From contig JACQBG010000039.1 in NCBI GenBank assembly GCA_016194585.1, forward strand, positions 1 through 64,000: a DNA stretch of 64,000 nucleotides, read 5' to 3'. This document shows positions 1 to 9,300 of the stretch, one piece after another. The position numbers were made by a program, and so were the translations under genes. The DNA comes from Gemmatimonadota bacterium (lineage in GTDB: Bacteria > Gemmatimonadota > Gemmatimonadetes > Gemmatimonadales > Gemmatimonadaceae). The stretch's first letter is position 1; each line of letters begins with the position of its first letter. A model generated the notes under the pieces. It had not been told where the DNA came from. It worked only from the letters and a program-made list of their open reading frames with translations, and did not search any database.

Positions 1-252
1 ACGCCCGGAGAGAACGCGCGGGAGCTCGAGCTGCTGGTGGACTACGGCATGACGCCGGCGGCGGCGCTCAAGGCGGCGACGAGCGTCAACGCGCGCGTGC
101 TGCACCTCGACGACCGGCTCGGGCGGGTGCAGAGCGGTCTGCTCGCCGACCTGATCGCCGTGGATGGCGACCCGACGAAGGACATCGCGAAGACGCGCGC
201 CGCGAACGTGAAGTTCGTGATGAAAGGGGGCGTGGTCTTCCGGAAGCCGTAG
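1..252 (+). CDS. Amidohydrolase family protein, C-terminal end (partial)
   Basis: The reading frame is open from the first base of the window, so only the last 83 residues are seen. They carry the usual tail of metal-dependent amidohydrolases of the imidazolonepropionase-like group: a helix beginning at MTPAAALKAAT, then GxxxxGLLADLIAVDGDP, then a final beta strand (VKFVMKGGVVFRKP) that closes the small beta-sandwich domain. The metal-binding histidines lie upstream of the window, so substrate cannot be inferred. In this kind of genome such proteins are often secreted and act on peptides, but that is not shown here. The stop is 16 bases before the end of a convergent permease gene. Confidence 0.8.
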   Translation, partial: TPGENARELELLVDYGMTPAAALKAATSVNARVLHLDDRLGRVQSGLLADLIAVDGDPTKDIAKTRAANVKFVMKGGVVFRKP

Positions 253-268
253 GCGCGCGCCGCCGCTG

Positions 269-1585
269 TTAGGCGCCGCGACGGCGCGTCAGGAAATAGT
301 AGAAGAGCGGTCCGAGCGCGATCCCCACGGCGCTGCCGAGCAGCGACGGCAGCGCGAGGTCGCCGTCGAGGATGCTCAGCCCCACCACCGCGAGGAGGAC
401 CAGCGTCGGGAGCACCGCCATCGCGAAGACCGTCCCCCACCGCGCGTTGATGCGGAACGCGCCACGCAACCCGGGCTCGGAACGACGCAGTTTGAGCAGC
501 GCGCTGAACTCGAGGATGAGCGCGCACGAGTAGAGCAGGACGTCGGCGACGACGAGCCGCGAGTACGGGAGCAGCGCGAACACCGAGTACGCGATGGCGG
601 AGACGACGACGGCGCGCCGCGGCGTCCCGCGCCCGTCGGTCACGGCGAGCCAGCGCGGCAGGAGTCCGTCGGTCGCGACGGCGAGCGGGATGCGCGAGTA
701 CGTCATCAGGAGCGCGTTCATGAGCGCCGTCGCGCTCACCATCCCCGCGATGGCGATCCACGCGGCGATGAAGGGCCCGTAGCGTCCGCCGGTCGCGACG
801 GCGATCGCGGGCCACGCCCCTTCCTTCCACTGCGAGAAGCCGGTGGCGGCGAGCGTCGGCAGCATGGGGATGAGATAGCTGAGCGTGACCAGCGGCACCG
901 CGAAGGCGAGCGCCTTCGGATACGTGAAGGTCGCGTCCTTGACCTCGCCCTGCACCGTCGACGCGTTGTCCCAGCCGATATAGTTCCAGAGCGCCGTCGA
1001 GAGCGCCACGGCGAGCGTCGCGCTCACCGACGTCCCCGGCGGCAGGAAGGGCGTCCACGGCGCGTGGGTCGCGTGGAGCGCGGGCGGCATCGCGACCACG
1101 GCGAGCGCGACGAAGCCCCCCAGCACGAAGATCCCGGAGCCGATGGAGAACTCGCCCACGCGGTACGCGCCGAACAGGTTGATCAGCGCCGCGGTCCAGA
1201 TGAGGACGAGGGAGACGTACCAATGACCGTTGCTCGAGAGTCCCGGCACGAACCACGACAGGTACGTGTTGAAGAGCACCGGGTAGATCGCCATGTCGAC
1301 GAGCGAGTACAGCCAGGTGATCCAGCCGTTCTGGAATCCCCAGAACGGTCCCCACGCGCGGCGGACCCACCGGTAGTAGCCCCCCTCTTCCGGCATCGCG
1401 CTCGCGAGCTCGGCGACGATGAGCGCCTCGGGGAGCGAGTAGACGAAGGGGAGCACGGCGAGCATCAGCAGCGCGAGACCGGGACCGGCCGCCGCGACCA
1501 GCCCTTCGAGCGAATACGCGCCGCCCGACGTCGTGAAGAACATCACGAAGACGAGCGCCGTGACGCCGAGGGTGCGCTTCAGCAC
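269..1585 (-). CDS. APC superfamily amino acid permease
   Basis: A 438-residue, very hydrophobic protein with about twelve membrane segments, the length and layout of amino acid-polyamine-organocation (APC) transporters. The first helix has the broken-helix Ser/Gly-rich stretch (FFTTSGGAYSLEGLV) and helix 2 ends in a conserved-looking AELASAMPEEGGYYRWV segment, which is typical of this family. It should sit in the inner membrane and import an amino acid or amine by proton symport; the substrate cannot be read from sequence. The start used is a GTG at 1585 because it places only a few residues before helix 1. A strong hairpin lies just upstream, so it is probably transcribed separately from the S9 peptidase gene. 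Confidence 0.85.
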   Translation of the reverse strand: MLKRTLGVTALVFVMFFTTSGGAYSLEGLVAAAGPGLALLMLAVLPFVYSLPEALIVAELASAMPEEGGYYRWVRRAWGPFWGFQNGWITWLYSLVDMAIYPVLFNTYLSWFVPGLSSNGHWYVSLVLIWTAALINLFGAYRVGEFSIGSGIFVLGGFVALAVVAMPPALHATHAPWTPFLPPGTSVSATLAVALSTALWNYIGWDNASTVQGEVKDATFTYPKALAFAVPLVTLSYLIPMLPTLAATGFSQWKEGAWPAIAVATGGRYGPFIAAWIAIAGMVSATALMNALLMTYSRIPLAVATDGLLPRWLAVTDGRGTPRRAVVVSAIAYSVFALLPYSRLVVADVLLYSCALILEFSALLKLRRSEPGLRGAFRINARWGTVFAMAVLPTLVLLAVVGLSILDGDLALPSLLGSAVGIALGPLFYYFLTRRRGA

Positions 1586-1609
1586 GTGCCCTCCCGCGCC
1601 CCGAACGAG

Positions 1610-1650
1610 GCGCGCCGCCGCACCGGCCGGAGGCCGGCGCGGCGGCGCGC
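1610..1650 (-). terminator. Long GC hairpin after the S9 peptidase gene
   Basis: Twelve-base perfect arms (1610-1621 and 1639-1650) surround a further inner CCGGCC/GGCCGG stem. The hairpin begins 12 bases after the stop of the minus-strand S9 peptidase gene and lies before the permease start. There is no clear U tract, which is common in high-GC genomes, so the terminator role is inferred from the stem and position. Confidence 0.6.
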
Positions 1651-1661
1651 GGATGCGGCGA

Positions 1662-3845
1662 CTACGGCTTCAGCCAATGCGCGAACCACTGACGGAGGCG
1701 GCCCAGACGGTCGACGAGCAGCCACGGTTCACCCGTGCGCGAAAGGTCGTGGTTCGAGCGCGGATACCGCACCCACTCCACCGGCACGCCGCGCTTCCGC
1801 AGCGACATGAACCACTGGTCGGCCTCGGGCATCGGCGTGCGGAAGTCCTCCTCGCTCTGCACCATCAGCGTGGGGGTCTGCACCCTGGCGACATACTTGA
1901 TGGGCGAGAGCGTGTCGTACATCGCGGGATTCTCCCACAGTTTGCCGTAGAACTCCCACTCCGTGAGCCCCTGCGCGTCGCTCGCCGCGTACCACGACAC
2001 CCAGTTCGCGATCATGCGGTCGGTCTCGGCGGCCTTGAACCGCGTCGTCTTGGTCTCGATCCACGCCGTCATCCAACCGCCGTAGGAGCCTCCCGTGACG
2101 CCCATCCGCGTGGAATCGACGTCGGCGCGCGCGGCGGCGATGTCGACCGCCTTCATGAGATCCTTGAAGTCGTCGCCGCCCCAGTCGCCGCGCGTCGCGT
2201 AGGTGAAGTCGGCGCCATAGCCGCTCGAGCCGCGGGGGTTGGTGTACAGCACCATCATCCCGGCCGCGGCGAGATTCTGGAACTCGTCGAACCACCCCTC
2301 GTTGTACTGCGAGTGCGGCCCGCCGTGGATGTACAGCACGAGCGGGTACTTCTTGCCCGCCGTGTAACCGTACGGCTTCATCAGCCACGCTTCGATCGTG
2401 CGGCCGCCGACGCTCTCGTACGTGAATCGGTCGGCGTCGCTCCATGCGATCTCGGCGTCGAGCTGTTCGTTGAAGCTCGTCGCGCGATGCTCGCTCTTGC
2501 CGTCCCAGTCGGCGATGAACAGCTCGGTGGGCTTGGTGGGACTCGTCGCGACGAAGGCGACCGTCTTCATCTTCTCATCGAAGCTCCAGCCGCGCACCTC
2601 CCGACGGCCGCCGATCACTTCGCGCATCTTCGCGGTCTTCGGCGTGACGACGAACAGCGCCGAGCGCCCGCCGATCGTCGCGGTCATCTCGATCTCGCCC
2701 GAAGGGAGCCAGCCGAAGGTGGCCGGTTCGTATTGCCATCCCTCCGTGAGGTTCTGCGGCGCGCCGCCCGCGGCGTCGATCGCGATGAGGACGGCGTTCT
2801 TCGTCCGTGCCGGGCGCGAGATGAAGGCGAGGCGCCTCGAATCGGGCGACCACTGCACGTCGGACTCGTCGCCCTGCAACGACAGCACCTTGCGCGGCGC
2901 GCCGCCGGAGGCCGGCATCACGTAGACGTCGTTGTCGTTCCGCGGCGCCTCGTCGCGCGCGCGGTCGAACGGCAGCTTGGCGAGGGAGTCGTTGAGCGCG
3001 GTGATGAGCGAGTCGGCGCGGAGCTGCGCGTCGGCGACGAACGCGATCCACTTGCCGTCGGGCGAGATGCTGACGTCGCGGTGGGAGTAGGGTGTGGCGG
3101 TGACGGCCGCGCGTGCCCCCGTGGCTCGCGTGAACGCGATCACCTGCTGCGGCTTCGGCCGCACGGGCGCCGCGGCCGGGTTGGCGATGTAGCCGAATCC
3201 GTTGGCCTTGTATGGGAACGTGACGATCTGACGGCCGTCGAAGCGCGACTGGTCGACCGGCCGGGTGATGGCGCCGAACGGCGGCGTGCTCATCGCGCCC
3301 GCGCCTCGACCGCCCTCTGGCATGCCGCCAGGGAAGCCGCCTCGCCCGCCACGACCACCGGTCGGCGCGTTCGGGCTCGTGTCGGTCGCTGTGTAGACGA
3401 TGACCGACCGGTCCTTGGGCATCGAGCCCACCGGTTCGGGATGCTCAGGTTGGAACGCCTCGCCGCTCGCCTCGTCGACGCGCAACGCCCAGTTCGGGCC
3501 GCGTCCTCCCGGCCGCGTCGACGTGAAGAAGAGCATCTTGCCGTCCCAACTCCAGCGCGGATTCGAGCTTTCGTAGCCCGGCGATGTCCAGCGCACGGGC
3601 TCGCCACCGCTCGTCGGCACCACCCAGATCTCCGAATGCCGCCGATTCTCCCGCTCGACGACGGTCGTGACGGTGAACGCCACGCGCTTGCCGTCGGGCG
3701 ACATCGCGGGGGTGCTGAGCGTGCGCACGCGATGCCAGTCGTTGGGCTGCATGGCGCGCGGCGCGGCGGTCGCCGGCTGCTGCGCGAGGAGCGTGACGGG
3801 AACGCCGAGCGCGGCGATGAGCGAGCGGATCACGACTGGACGCAT
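1662..3845 (-). CDS. Secreted S9 family (prolyl oligopeptidase type) peptidase
   Basis: A 727-residue serine peptidase. The start chosen is ATG at 3845, which gives a clean signal peptide ending near VTLLAQ at about residue 22; the frame stays open further upstream but that stretch looks non-coding. Residues about 35-430 are WD40-like or TolB-like repeats (SPDGKRVAFT, SPDGKWIAFV, SPDSRRLAFIS) that form the propeller gating the active site. The C-terminal alpha/beta hydrolase domain has the nucleophile in GGSYGGW (Ser587), and Asp667 (EEDFRTP) and His699 (SNHD) fit the rest of the triad. It probably cleaves oligopeptides in the periplasm or outside the cell. A Gly/Arg-rich insert (about residues 190-230) interrupts the propeller. 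It diverges from thrB across a 168-bp gap. Confidence 0.93.
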   Translation of the reverse strand: MRPVVIRSLIAALGVPVTLLAQQPATAAPRAMQPNDWHRVRTLSTPAMSPDGKRVAFTVTTVVERENRRHSEIWVVPTSGGEPVRWTSPGYESSNPRWSWDGKMLFFTSTRPGGRGPNWALRVDEASGEAFQPEHPEPVGSMPKDRSVIVYTATDTSPNAPTGGRGGRGGFPGGMPEGGRGAGAMSTPPFGAITRPVDQSRFDGRQIVTFPYKANGFGYIANPAAAPVRPKPQQVIAFTRATGARAAVTATPYSHRDVSISPDGKWIAFVADAQLRADSLITALNDSLAKLPFDRARDEAPRNDNDVYVMPASGGAPRKVLSLQGDESDVQWSPDSRRLAFISRPARTKNAVLIAIDAAGGAPQNLTEGWQYEPATFGWLPSGEIEMTATIGGRSALFVVTPKTAKMREVIGGRREVRGWSFDEKMKTVAFVATSPTKPTELFIADWDGKSEHRATSFNEQLDAEIAWSDADRFTYESVGGRTIEAWLMKPYGYTAGKKYPLVLYIHGGPHSQYNEGWFDEFQNLAAAGMMVLYTNPRGSSGYGADFTYATRGDWGGDDFKDLMKAVDIAAARADVDSTRMGVTGGSYGGWMTAWIETKTTRFKAAETDRMIANWVSWYAASDAQGLTEWEFYGKLWENPAMYDTLSPIKYVARVQTPTLMVQSEEDFRTPMPEADQWFMSLRKRGVPVEWVRYPRSNHDLSRTGEPWLLVDRLGRLRQWFAHWLKP

Positions 3846-4013
3846 GGGACCGACGTCTCCCTCGGTGGGTGGGCACGGATGAGGCGCCGTCCAATGTAGC
3901 CCGCGCCGACGGCGATGGACACTGGCTGCGTCGCGCGCTAACCTGCGAGAGCACACTCCATCGCCCCGCGCAACGCTCATGCACGATCCGTCCACCGCCG
4001 TCCCTCACCTCCG

Positions 4014-4958
4014 ATGACCGACCGCGCGGCGGCCCTCGCCCCGGGCGGCGTCGGAAACATCGGCCCAGGGCTCGACGTGCTCGGCATGGCGGTGAGCGGT
4101 CCCGGCGACCGCGTGCTCGTGGAGCGCGTGCCGGGACGCGGCGTGACCGTCGTCGACGCGGGTCACCCTGAGTTGCCGACCGATCCCGAGAAGAACACGG
4201 CAGGGATCGCCGCGATGCAGGCGCTCGCGTATGCCGGCGCGGCGAGCGTCGGCGTTCGGATGACGATCGTGAAAGGGCTCCCGCTCGCCGGCGGCCAAGG
4301 AGGCAGCGCAGCCTCAGCCGTCGCCGGCGCCGTCGCCATCAACCGGCTGCTGGGCGACCCGCTCGATCCGCTCATCCTGCTCACGTGCGCGCTCGAAGCG
4401 GAGGCGACCGTGGCGGGACGCCACGCCGACAATCTCGCCCCCGCGCTGTTCGGCGGCGTGTGTCTCATCCGGACGGTGCATCCGCTCGACGTCATCAAGC
4501 TGCCGATCCCCGAGTCGCTGCGCGTGGTGATGGCACATCCGGCGCAGCGGCTGCGCACCGCCGATGCGCGCGCCGTGCTGCCGCAGTTCATCGAGCGCGC
4601 CCGCGTCATCCAGCAGATGGCGAACGTCGCGGCGATGGTCGCCGGGTTCTGGTCGGGCGACCTCGCCCTCATCGGCCGCGGGCTCGACGACCAGATCGCC
4701 GAGCCGGCGCGCGCGCCGCTGCTGCGTGGGTTCGTCGAGGCGAAGACGGCGGCGATGGCGGCGGGCGCGCTCGGCGGATCGATCAGCGGCGCCGGCCCGA
4801 CGAGTTTCTTCCTCGCGACCGACGACCTCAGCGCCCAGCGCATCGCGCACGCGGTGCGTGATGCCTACGCGGCGGTGGAAGTCGCGTGCGACACGCGCGT
4901 CGCCCACATCGCGCCAGTCGGCGCGCTCGGACTCGACGACGAGGCGACCAGTGCCTGA
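4014..4958 (+). CDS. thrB: Homoserine kinase
   Basis: A 314-residue GHMP-family kinase that phosphorylates homoserine to O-phosphohomoserine in threonine synthesis. The N terminus has the family opening (APGGVGNIGPGLDVLGMAV). The glycine/serine ATP loop is PLAGGQGGSAASA at about residues 90-102, a slight variant of the usual PxxxGLGSSAA. The C-terminal GGSISGAGPTSFFL matches the third GHMP motif. Length is normal for the family. Its last 8 bases overlap the GTG start of threonine synthase (GTGCCTGA), so the two are surely translated together. The enzyme supplies the substrate for the next gene. Confidence 0.95.
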   Translation: MTDRAAALAPGGVGNIGPGLDVLGMAVSGPGDRVLVERVPGRGVTVVDAGHPELPTDPEKNTAGIAAMQALAYAGAASVGVRMTIVKGLPLAGGQGGSAASAVAGAVAINRLLGDPLDPLILLTCALEAEATVAGRHADNLAPALFGGVCLIRTVHPLDVIKLPIPESLRVVMAHPAQRLRTADARAVLPQFIERARVIQQMANVAAMVAGFWSGDLALIGRGLDDQIAEPARAPLLRGFVEAKTAAMAAGALGGSISGAGPTSFFLATDDLSAQRIAHAVRDAYAAVEVACDTRVAHIAPVGALGLDDEATSA

Positions 4959-6255
4959 CCTGTTCCTCGCCGCCGGCGCGCCGGCCGTGCAGCGCTGCGA
5001 ACGGTGCGGCGCGACCTGGCCCGAGCTCGACGCCACCGCCACCTGCCGCGATTGCGGCGGCCTGCTCGACATCGTGCTGCCGGCGCCGTCCGTGCACGGC
5101 GCCGCGTTGCTCTCGCGCTTCGGCGGCCGCTGCTGCACGCACCCCGGCAGCGAGGCGAGCGGCGTGTGGCGGTTCGCCGAGCTGGTGATGCCCGGCGCCG
5201 CGGCCCACGTCACGCATCCCGAGGGGAACACCCCGCTGCTGCAGCGGCGCGCCGTGCAGGCGTATGCCGGCGTCGCCGACCTGCGACTCAAGCACGAAGG
5301 GCACAACCCGACCGGTTCGTTCAAGGACCGCGGGATGACCGTCGCCGTGACCCACGCGGTTCGGGTCGGCGCGACGGCCGTGGCGTGCGCGAGCACGGGG
5401 AACACGTCGGCGTCGCTCGCTTCGTACGCCGCACACGCCGGCCTCCCCGCCCTCGTGCTCGTGCCGCGGGGGCAGGTCGCGATGGGCAAGCTGACTCAAT
5501 CACTCGCCTATGGCGCGACGACGCTGCTCGTCGACGGCGACTTCGACGACTGCCTGCGGCTGGTGCGCGAAGCGTCGACGGAGCTCGGCGTGTACCTCGC
5601 CAACTCCGTCAATCCATGGCGCGTCGAAGGGCAGAAGACCATCGCGCTCGAGGCGCTGCAGCAACTTGGCTGGGACGCCCCCGACTGGCTCGCCCTGCCG
5701 GCGGGGAACCTCGGCAACACGGCGGCGATGGGAAAGGCGCTGCGCGAAGCGCATGCGCTCGGCCTGATCGCGCGCGTGCCGCGCCTGCTCGCCGTGCAGG
5801 CCGCCGGCGCGGCGCCGTTCGCCGCGTCGTTCGCCGACGGCTTCGCGACGCGCACGACCGTCCGCGCGGAGACGATCGCGACGGCGATCCGCATCGGCGC
5901 GCCGGCGAGCTGGGATCGCGCGGTGCGCGCCATCCGCGAGACGAACGGCGTCGTGACCGCGGTGACCGACGACGAGATCCTCGACGCCAAAGCGGTGATC
6001 GACGCGGCCGGAGTCGGGTGCGAGCCGGCGAGCGCGGCCAGCGTGGCCGGTGTCCGGAAGATGCGCGAAGCGGGGGTGGTGGGCGCCGAGGCGCGCGTGG
6101 TCGCGATCCTCACGGGACACGTGCTGAAGGATCCCGGGATCCTCGTCCGCTACCATCAGGAGATGGACCCCGCCCCGCCCCGCGCCAACCGTCCCGTGGA
6201 GATCGCGGCGAAACTGGCCGACGTCGAACGCGTACTGAAGTCACGGGCACGCTGA
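4951..6255 (+). CDS. thrC: Threonine synthase
   Basis: A 434-residue PLP enzyme that converts O-phosphohomoserine to threonine. The GTG at 4951 is chosen because translation then starts just before a four-Cys zinc ribbon (Cys16, Cys19, Cys32, Cys35), which many bacterial and archaeal threonine synthases carry at the N terminus. The PLP lysine is Lys125 in NPTGSFKDRGM, and the phosphate loop is PAGNLGN. Fold type II throughout. It overlaps the end of thrB by 8 bases. No homoserine dehydrogenase or aspartate kinase gene is seen nearby, so the early steps must be encoded elsewhere. Confidence 0.95.
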   Translation: MPDLFLAAGAPAVQRCERCGATWPELDATATCRDCGGLLDIVLPAPSVHGAALLSRFGGRCCTHPGSEASGVWRFAELVMPGAAAHVTHPEGNTPLLQRRAVQAYAGVADLRLKHEGHNPTGSFKDRGMTVAVTHAVRVGATAVACASTGNTSASLASYAAHAGLPALVLVPRGQVAMGKLTQSLAYGATTLLVDGDFDDCLRLVREASTELGVYLANSVNPWRVEGQKTIALEALQQLGWDAPDWLALPAGNLGNTAAMGKALREAHALGLIARVPRLLAVQAAGAAPFAASFADGFATRTTVRAETIATAIRIGAPASWDRAVRAIRETNGVVTAVTDDEILDAKAVIDAAGVGCEPASAASVAGVRKMREAGVVGAEARVVAILTGHVLKDPGILVRYHQEMDPAPPRANRPVEIAAKLADVERVLKSRAR

Positions 6256-6325
6256 GGGCGGTGCGACGCCGAGCGTGACCGGCGAACCCGTGCGCCGCGC
6301 GCACCGGAGCAACCCCTCACGCTGT

Positions 6326-9300
6326 ATGTGTGTCGAACGTTCGATCGAATCCCGCGCATCCCTCACCCCGGGTTCCGTGCGTCGCCTCTCCGTCCATCTC
6401 GCCCTCGCCTGGCTCTTCGCCACCGGCGCGCTCGGCGCGCAGTCCGCCACCGACGTCATCCGCGGCCGGGTGACCGACGACTCCGCGCACGCCGTCGCCG
6501 GCGCGGCGATCCACATCACCCGCGGCCCCGATCGCGCGATCAAGCAGACGACCACCGACTCCACGGGCCGCTATCAGGTCGCGTTCGAGAACGGCACGGG
6601 CGACTACCTCGTCGCCGTCTCGATGACGGGGCTGAAGCCGGCTCGCCGGCGGGTGCAGCGGCAGGGGACGGAGACGGAGCTCGTCGCCGACTTCGTGCTC
6701 GCGCGCGACCTCTCGACGCTCGCCGCCGTGAAGGTGACGGCGCAGAAACCGGAGAAGGCGTCGGACGGCATCTCCCCGTACCAGCGGGAGACGGGCGCGA
6801 ACGAGAAGTGGGTCGACGGCGTCGATGGACAGGTCCCCCCGTCGCTCGCCGGCGACCTGAGCGCGATGGCGGGCACGATGTCGAACGTCACGATGGGCCC
6901 GGGCGGCCTGTCGATCCTCGGCGGGTCGAGCGAATCGAACCTGACGACGCTGAACGGGATGGCGCTCCCCGGCGGCGCGGTGCCGCGCGCGGCGCGCGTG
7001 AACACGCGCGTGACCGGGGCGACGTTCGATCCGACGCGCGGCGGCTTCTCCGGCGCGAACATCGACGTGCAACTTGGCGAGGGAAGCCGGCAGTATCAGC
7101 AGCGCAACGCGTACTTCACGATCGACGCGCCGGGGCTGCAGTTCACCGATCCCGTCGGCCGGTCGATCGGGGCGCGCACGGGATCGTTCCGCGGGAGCGC
7201 CGGCGCCGACGGCGAACTGATCCGCCACGCGCTCACCTACAACGTCTCGTTCGACTACCTTCATGCGAGCAGCGACCCGGCGACGCTCCTGAACGGCGAC
7301 GGACTGGCGTTCCAGCGGGCGGGTGTGGCGCCGGATTCCGTCGCGCGTCTGCTCGCCGTGGCACGGCCGCTCGGCCTCCCCGCGAGCGGGGCCGGCGTGC
7401 CGCAGGCGAGCGAGCATGAGGTGTTCACGTGGCTCGGCCGGCTCGACGACACGCGCGATTCGCTGCACCAGCGCACGCTCACCACCTACGCGACGTCGGC
7501 GCGCCAGGGCGCGCTCGCGTTCGCGCCGCTGACGGCGCCGTCGGCGGGCGGCGAGCAGACGCAGCGCACGCTTGGCGCGCAATTCCAGGCGGTGAGCTAC
7601 TTCGCCGAAGGGCTGCGTGCGATGAACACGACGCGGCTCGCGGCCAGCCGGTCACGCACGCAGGTCACGCCCTATCTCTCGACGCCGGGGGCGAGCGTGG
7701 TGCTGCGGTCGCCGCAGGCCGACGGGTCGACGCAAGTCGCGACGGCCGCGCTCGGCGGCGCGTCGTATCTCGCCAACGACGACCAACGATGGACCCTCGA
7801 GGGTTCGAACGAGACGATCTGGAACGCGGACGGCCGGCGCCACACGTTCAAGGCGTTCGCGTGGGCGCGCGCCGACGGGCTGGATCAGACCGGCGGCGCC
7901 GACCTGCTGGGCCGCTACGCGTTCAACTCCATCGCCGACCTGGCCGCCAACCATCCGTCGAGCTACAGCCGCACGCTCGTGCAGCCCGGACGCGCGGGGG
8001 AGACGTGGAACGGAGCGCTCGCCCTCGCGCATCAGTGGGCGCCGAGCCGGTGGTTCAGCATGCTCTACGGCGCGCGCGTCGAGGCCGACGGCTTCGTCGG
8101 GGCCCCGCCGCGCAACGCGGCGCTCGAGCAGGCGCTGGGTGTGACGACCGGACTCGCGCCGGCACGGCTGCACGTGAGCCCGCGCTGGGGCTTCTCCTGG
8201 ACGTACAATCGCGACAAGGACAACGGGAACGGCCAGAGCAGCAACCCCGTCGGTCGATTCTACCGGAACACCTCGGGCGTGATCCGGGGCGGCATCGGCG
8301 AGTTCCGCGACCTGCTGCGCCCCGGGGTCCTCGCCGACGCGCGCGCGCGCACGGGGCTCGCGGGCGGCGCGACGTCGCTCACCTGCACGGGCGCGGCGGC
8401 ACCGACGCCGAACTGGTCGCAGGAGACTCTCGACCTGCAGGCGCTTCCCACGCAGTGCGCCGACGGCAGCGGGCCGCTCGCCGACCTCGCCCCGGCCGCG
8501 TCGCTGATCGATCGCGGGTACGACGTGCCGCGCAGTTGGCGCGCGTCGCTCGACTGGAACGGCAACGTCGGCATCTGGATGCTGCATGTGGGTGGACTCG
8601 CGTCGTACGACCTCTCGCAGCCCGGCATCGTCGACGCGAACTTCGCCGGCACGCCACAGTTCACGCTCGCCGGCGAGGGAGGCCGGCCGGTGTTCGTACC
8701 CACGGCGTCGATCGACGCGGCGAGTGGCATGGTGTCGGGGGCGCTGGCGCGCCGGTCGTCCGCGTATGGCCCGGTGGCGATGGCGACGAGCGACCTCCGG
8801 GGGTACGGCGGACAGCTCAACTTCTCGATCGCACCCGACATGTTCCGCGCGCGCGGCGGGTCGCTGTATGGACAGCTCGGCTACACCTTGCAGGCCACGC
8901 GGCGAGAGTACCGCGGCTTCGACGGCGCGGCATTCGGCGACCCTCGCGTCACGGAGTGGGCGCCGTCGCTCAACGACGCGCGCCACATCGTGACGCTGCA
9001 GGGCGGCTTCTACGGCAACTACATCGGCGCGGTGACCTTCTTCGCGCGGGCCCAGTCGGGGCTCCCCTTCACTCCCATCGTGCAGGGCGACGTGAACGGC
9101 GACGGCCGGTGGGGCGACCGAGCCTTCGTGCCGAACGCCGCAACGACGAGCGATCCCGTGCTCGCCGCGCAGCTGCGGGCACTCATCGCGAACGGGGCGC
9201 CGGCGGCGCGCGCCTGCGTGGACGCCTTCGCCGGACGCGTCGCCGACCGCAACGGATGCCGCGGTCCGTGGACCAGTTCGCTCAACGTGCAGTGGAAGCC

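Noticed and set aside
1533..3899. Long plus-strand open frame opposite the S9 peptidase
   Set aside because: Arg/His-rich, low-complexity translation with no motifs, lying on the antisense strand of a well-supported peptidase gene.
7800..7815. TTCGAAC-type string as a tRNA T-loop
   Set aside because: It is inside the outer membrane protein gene with no cloverleaf around it. No tRNA was found anywhere in the window.
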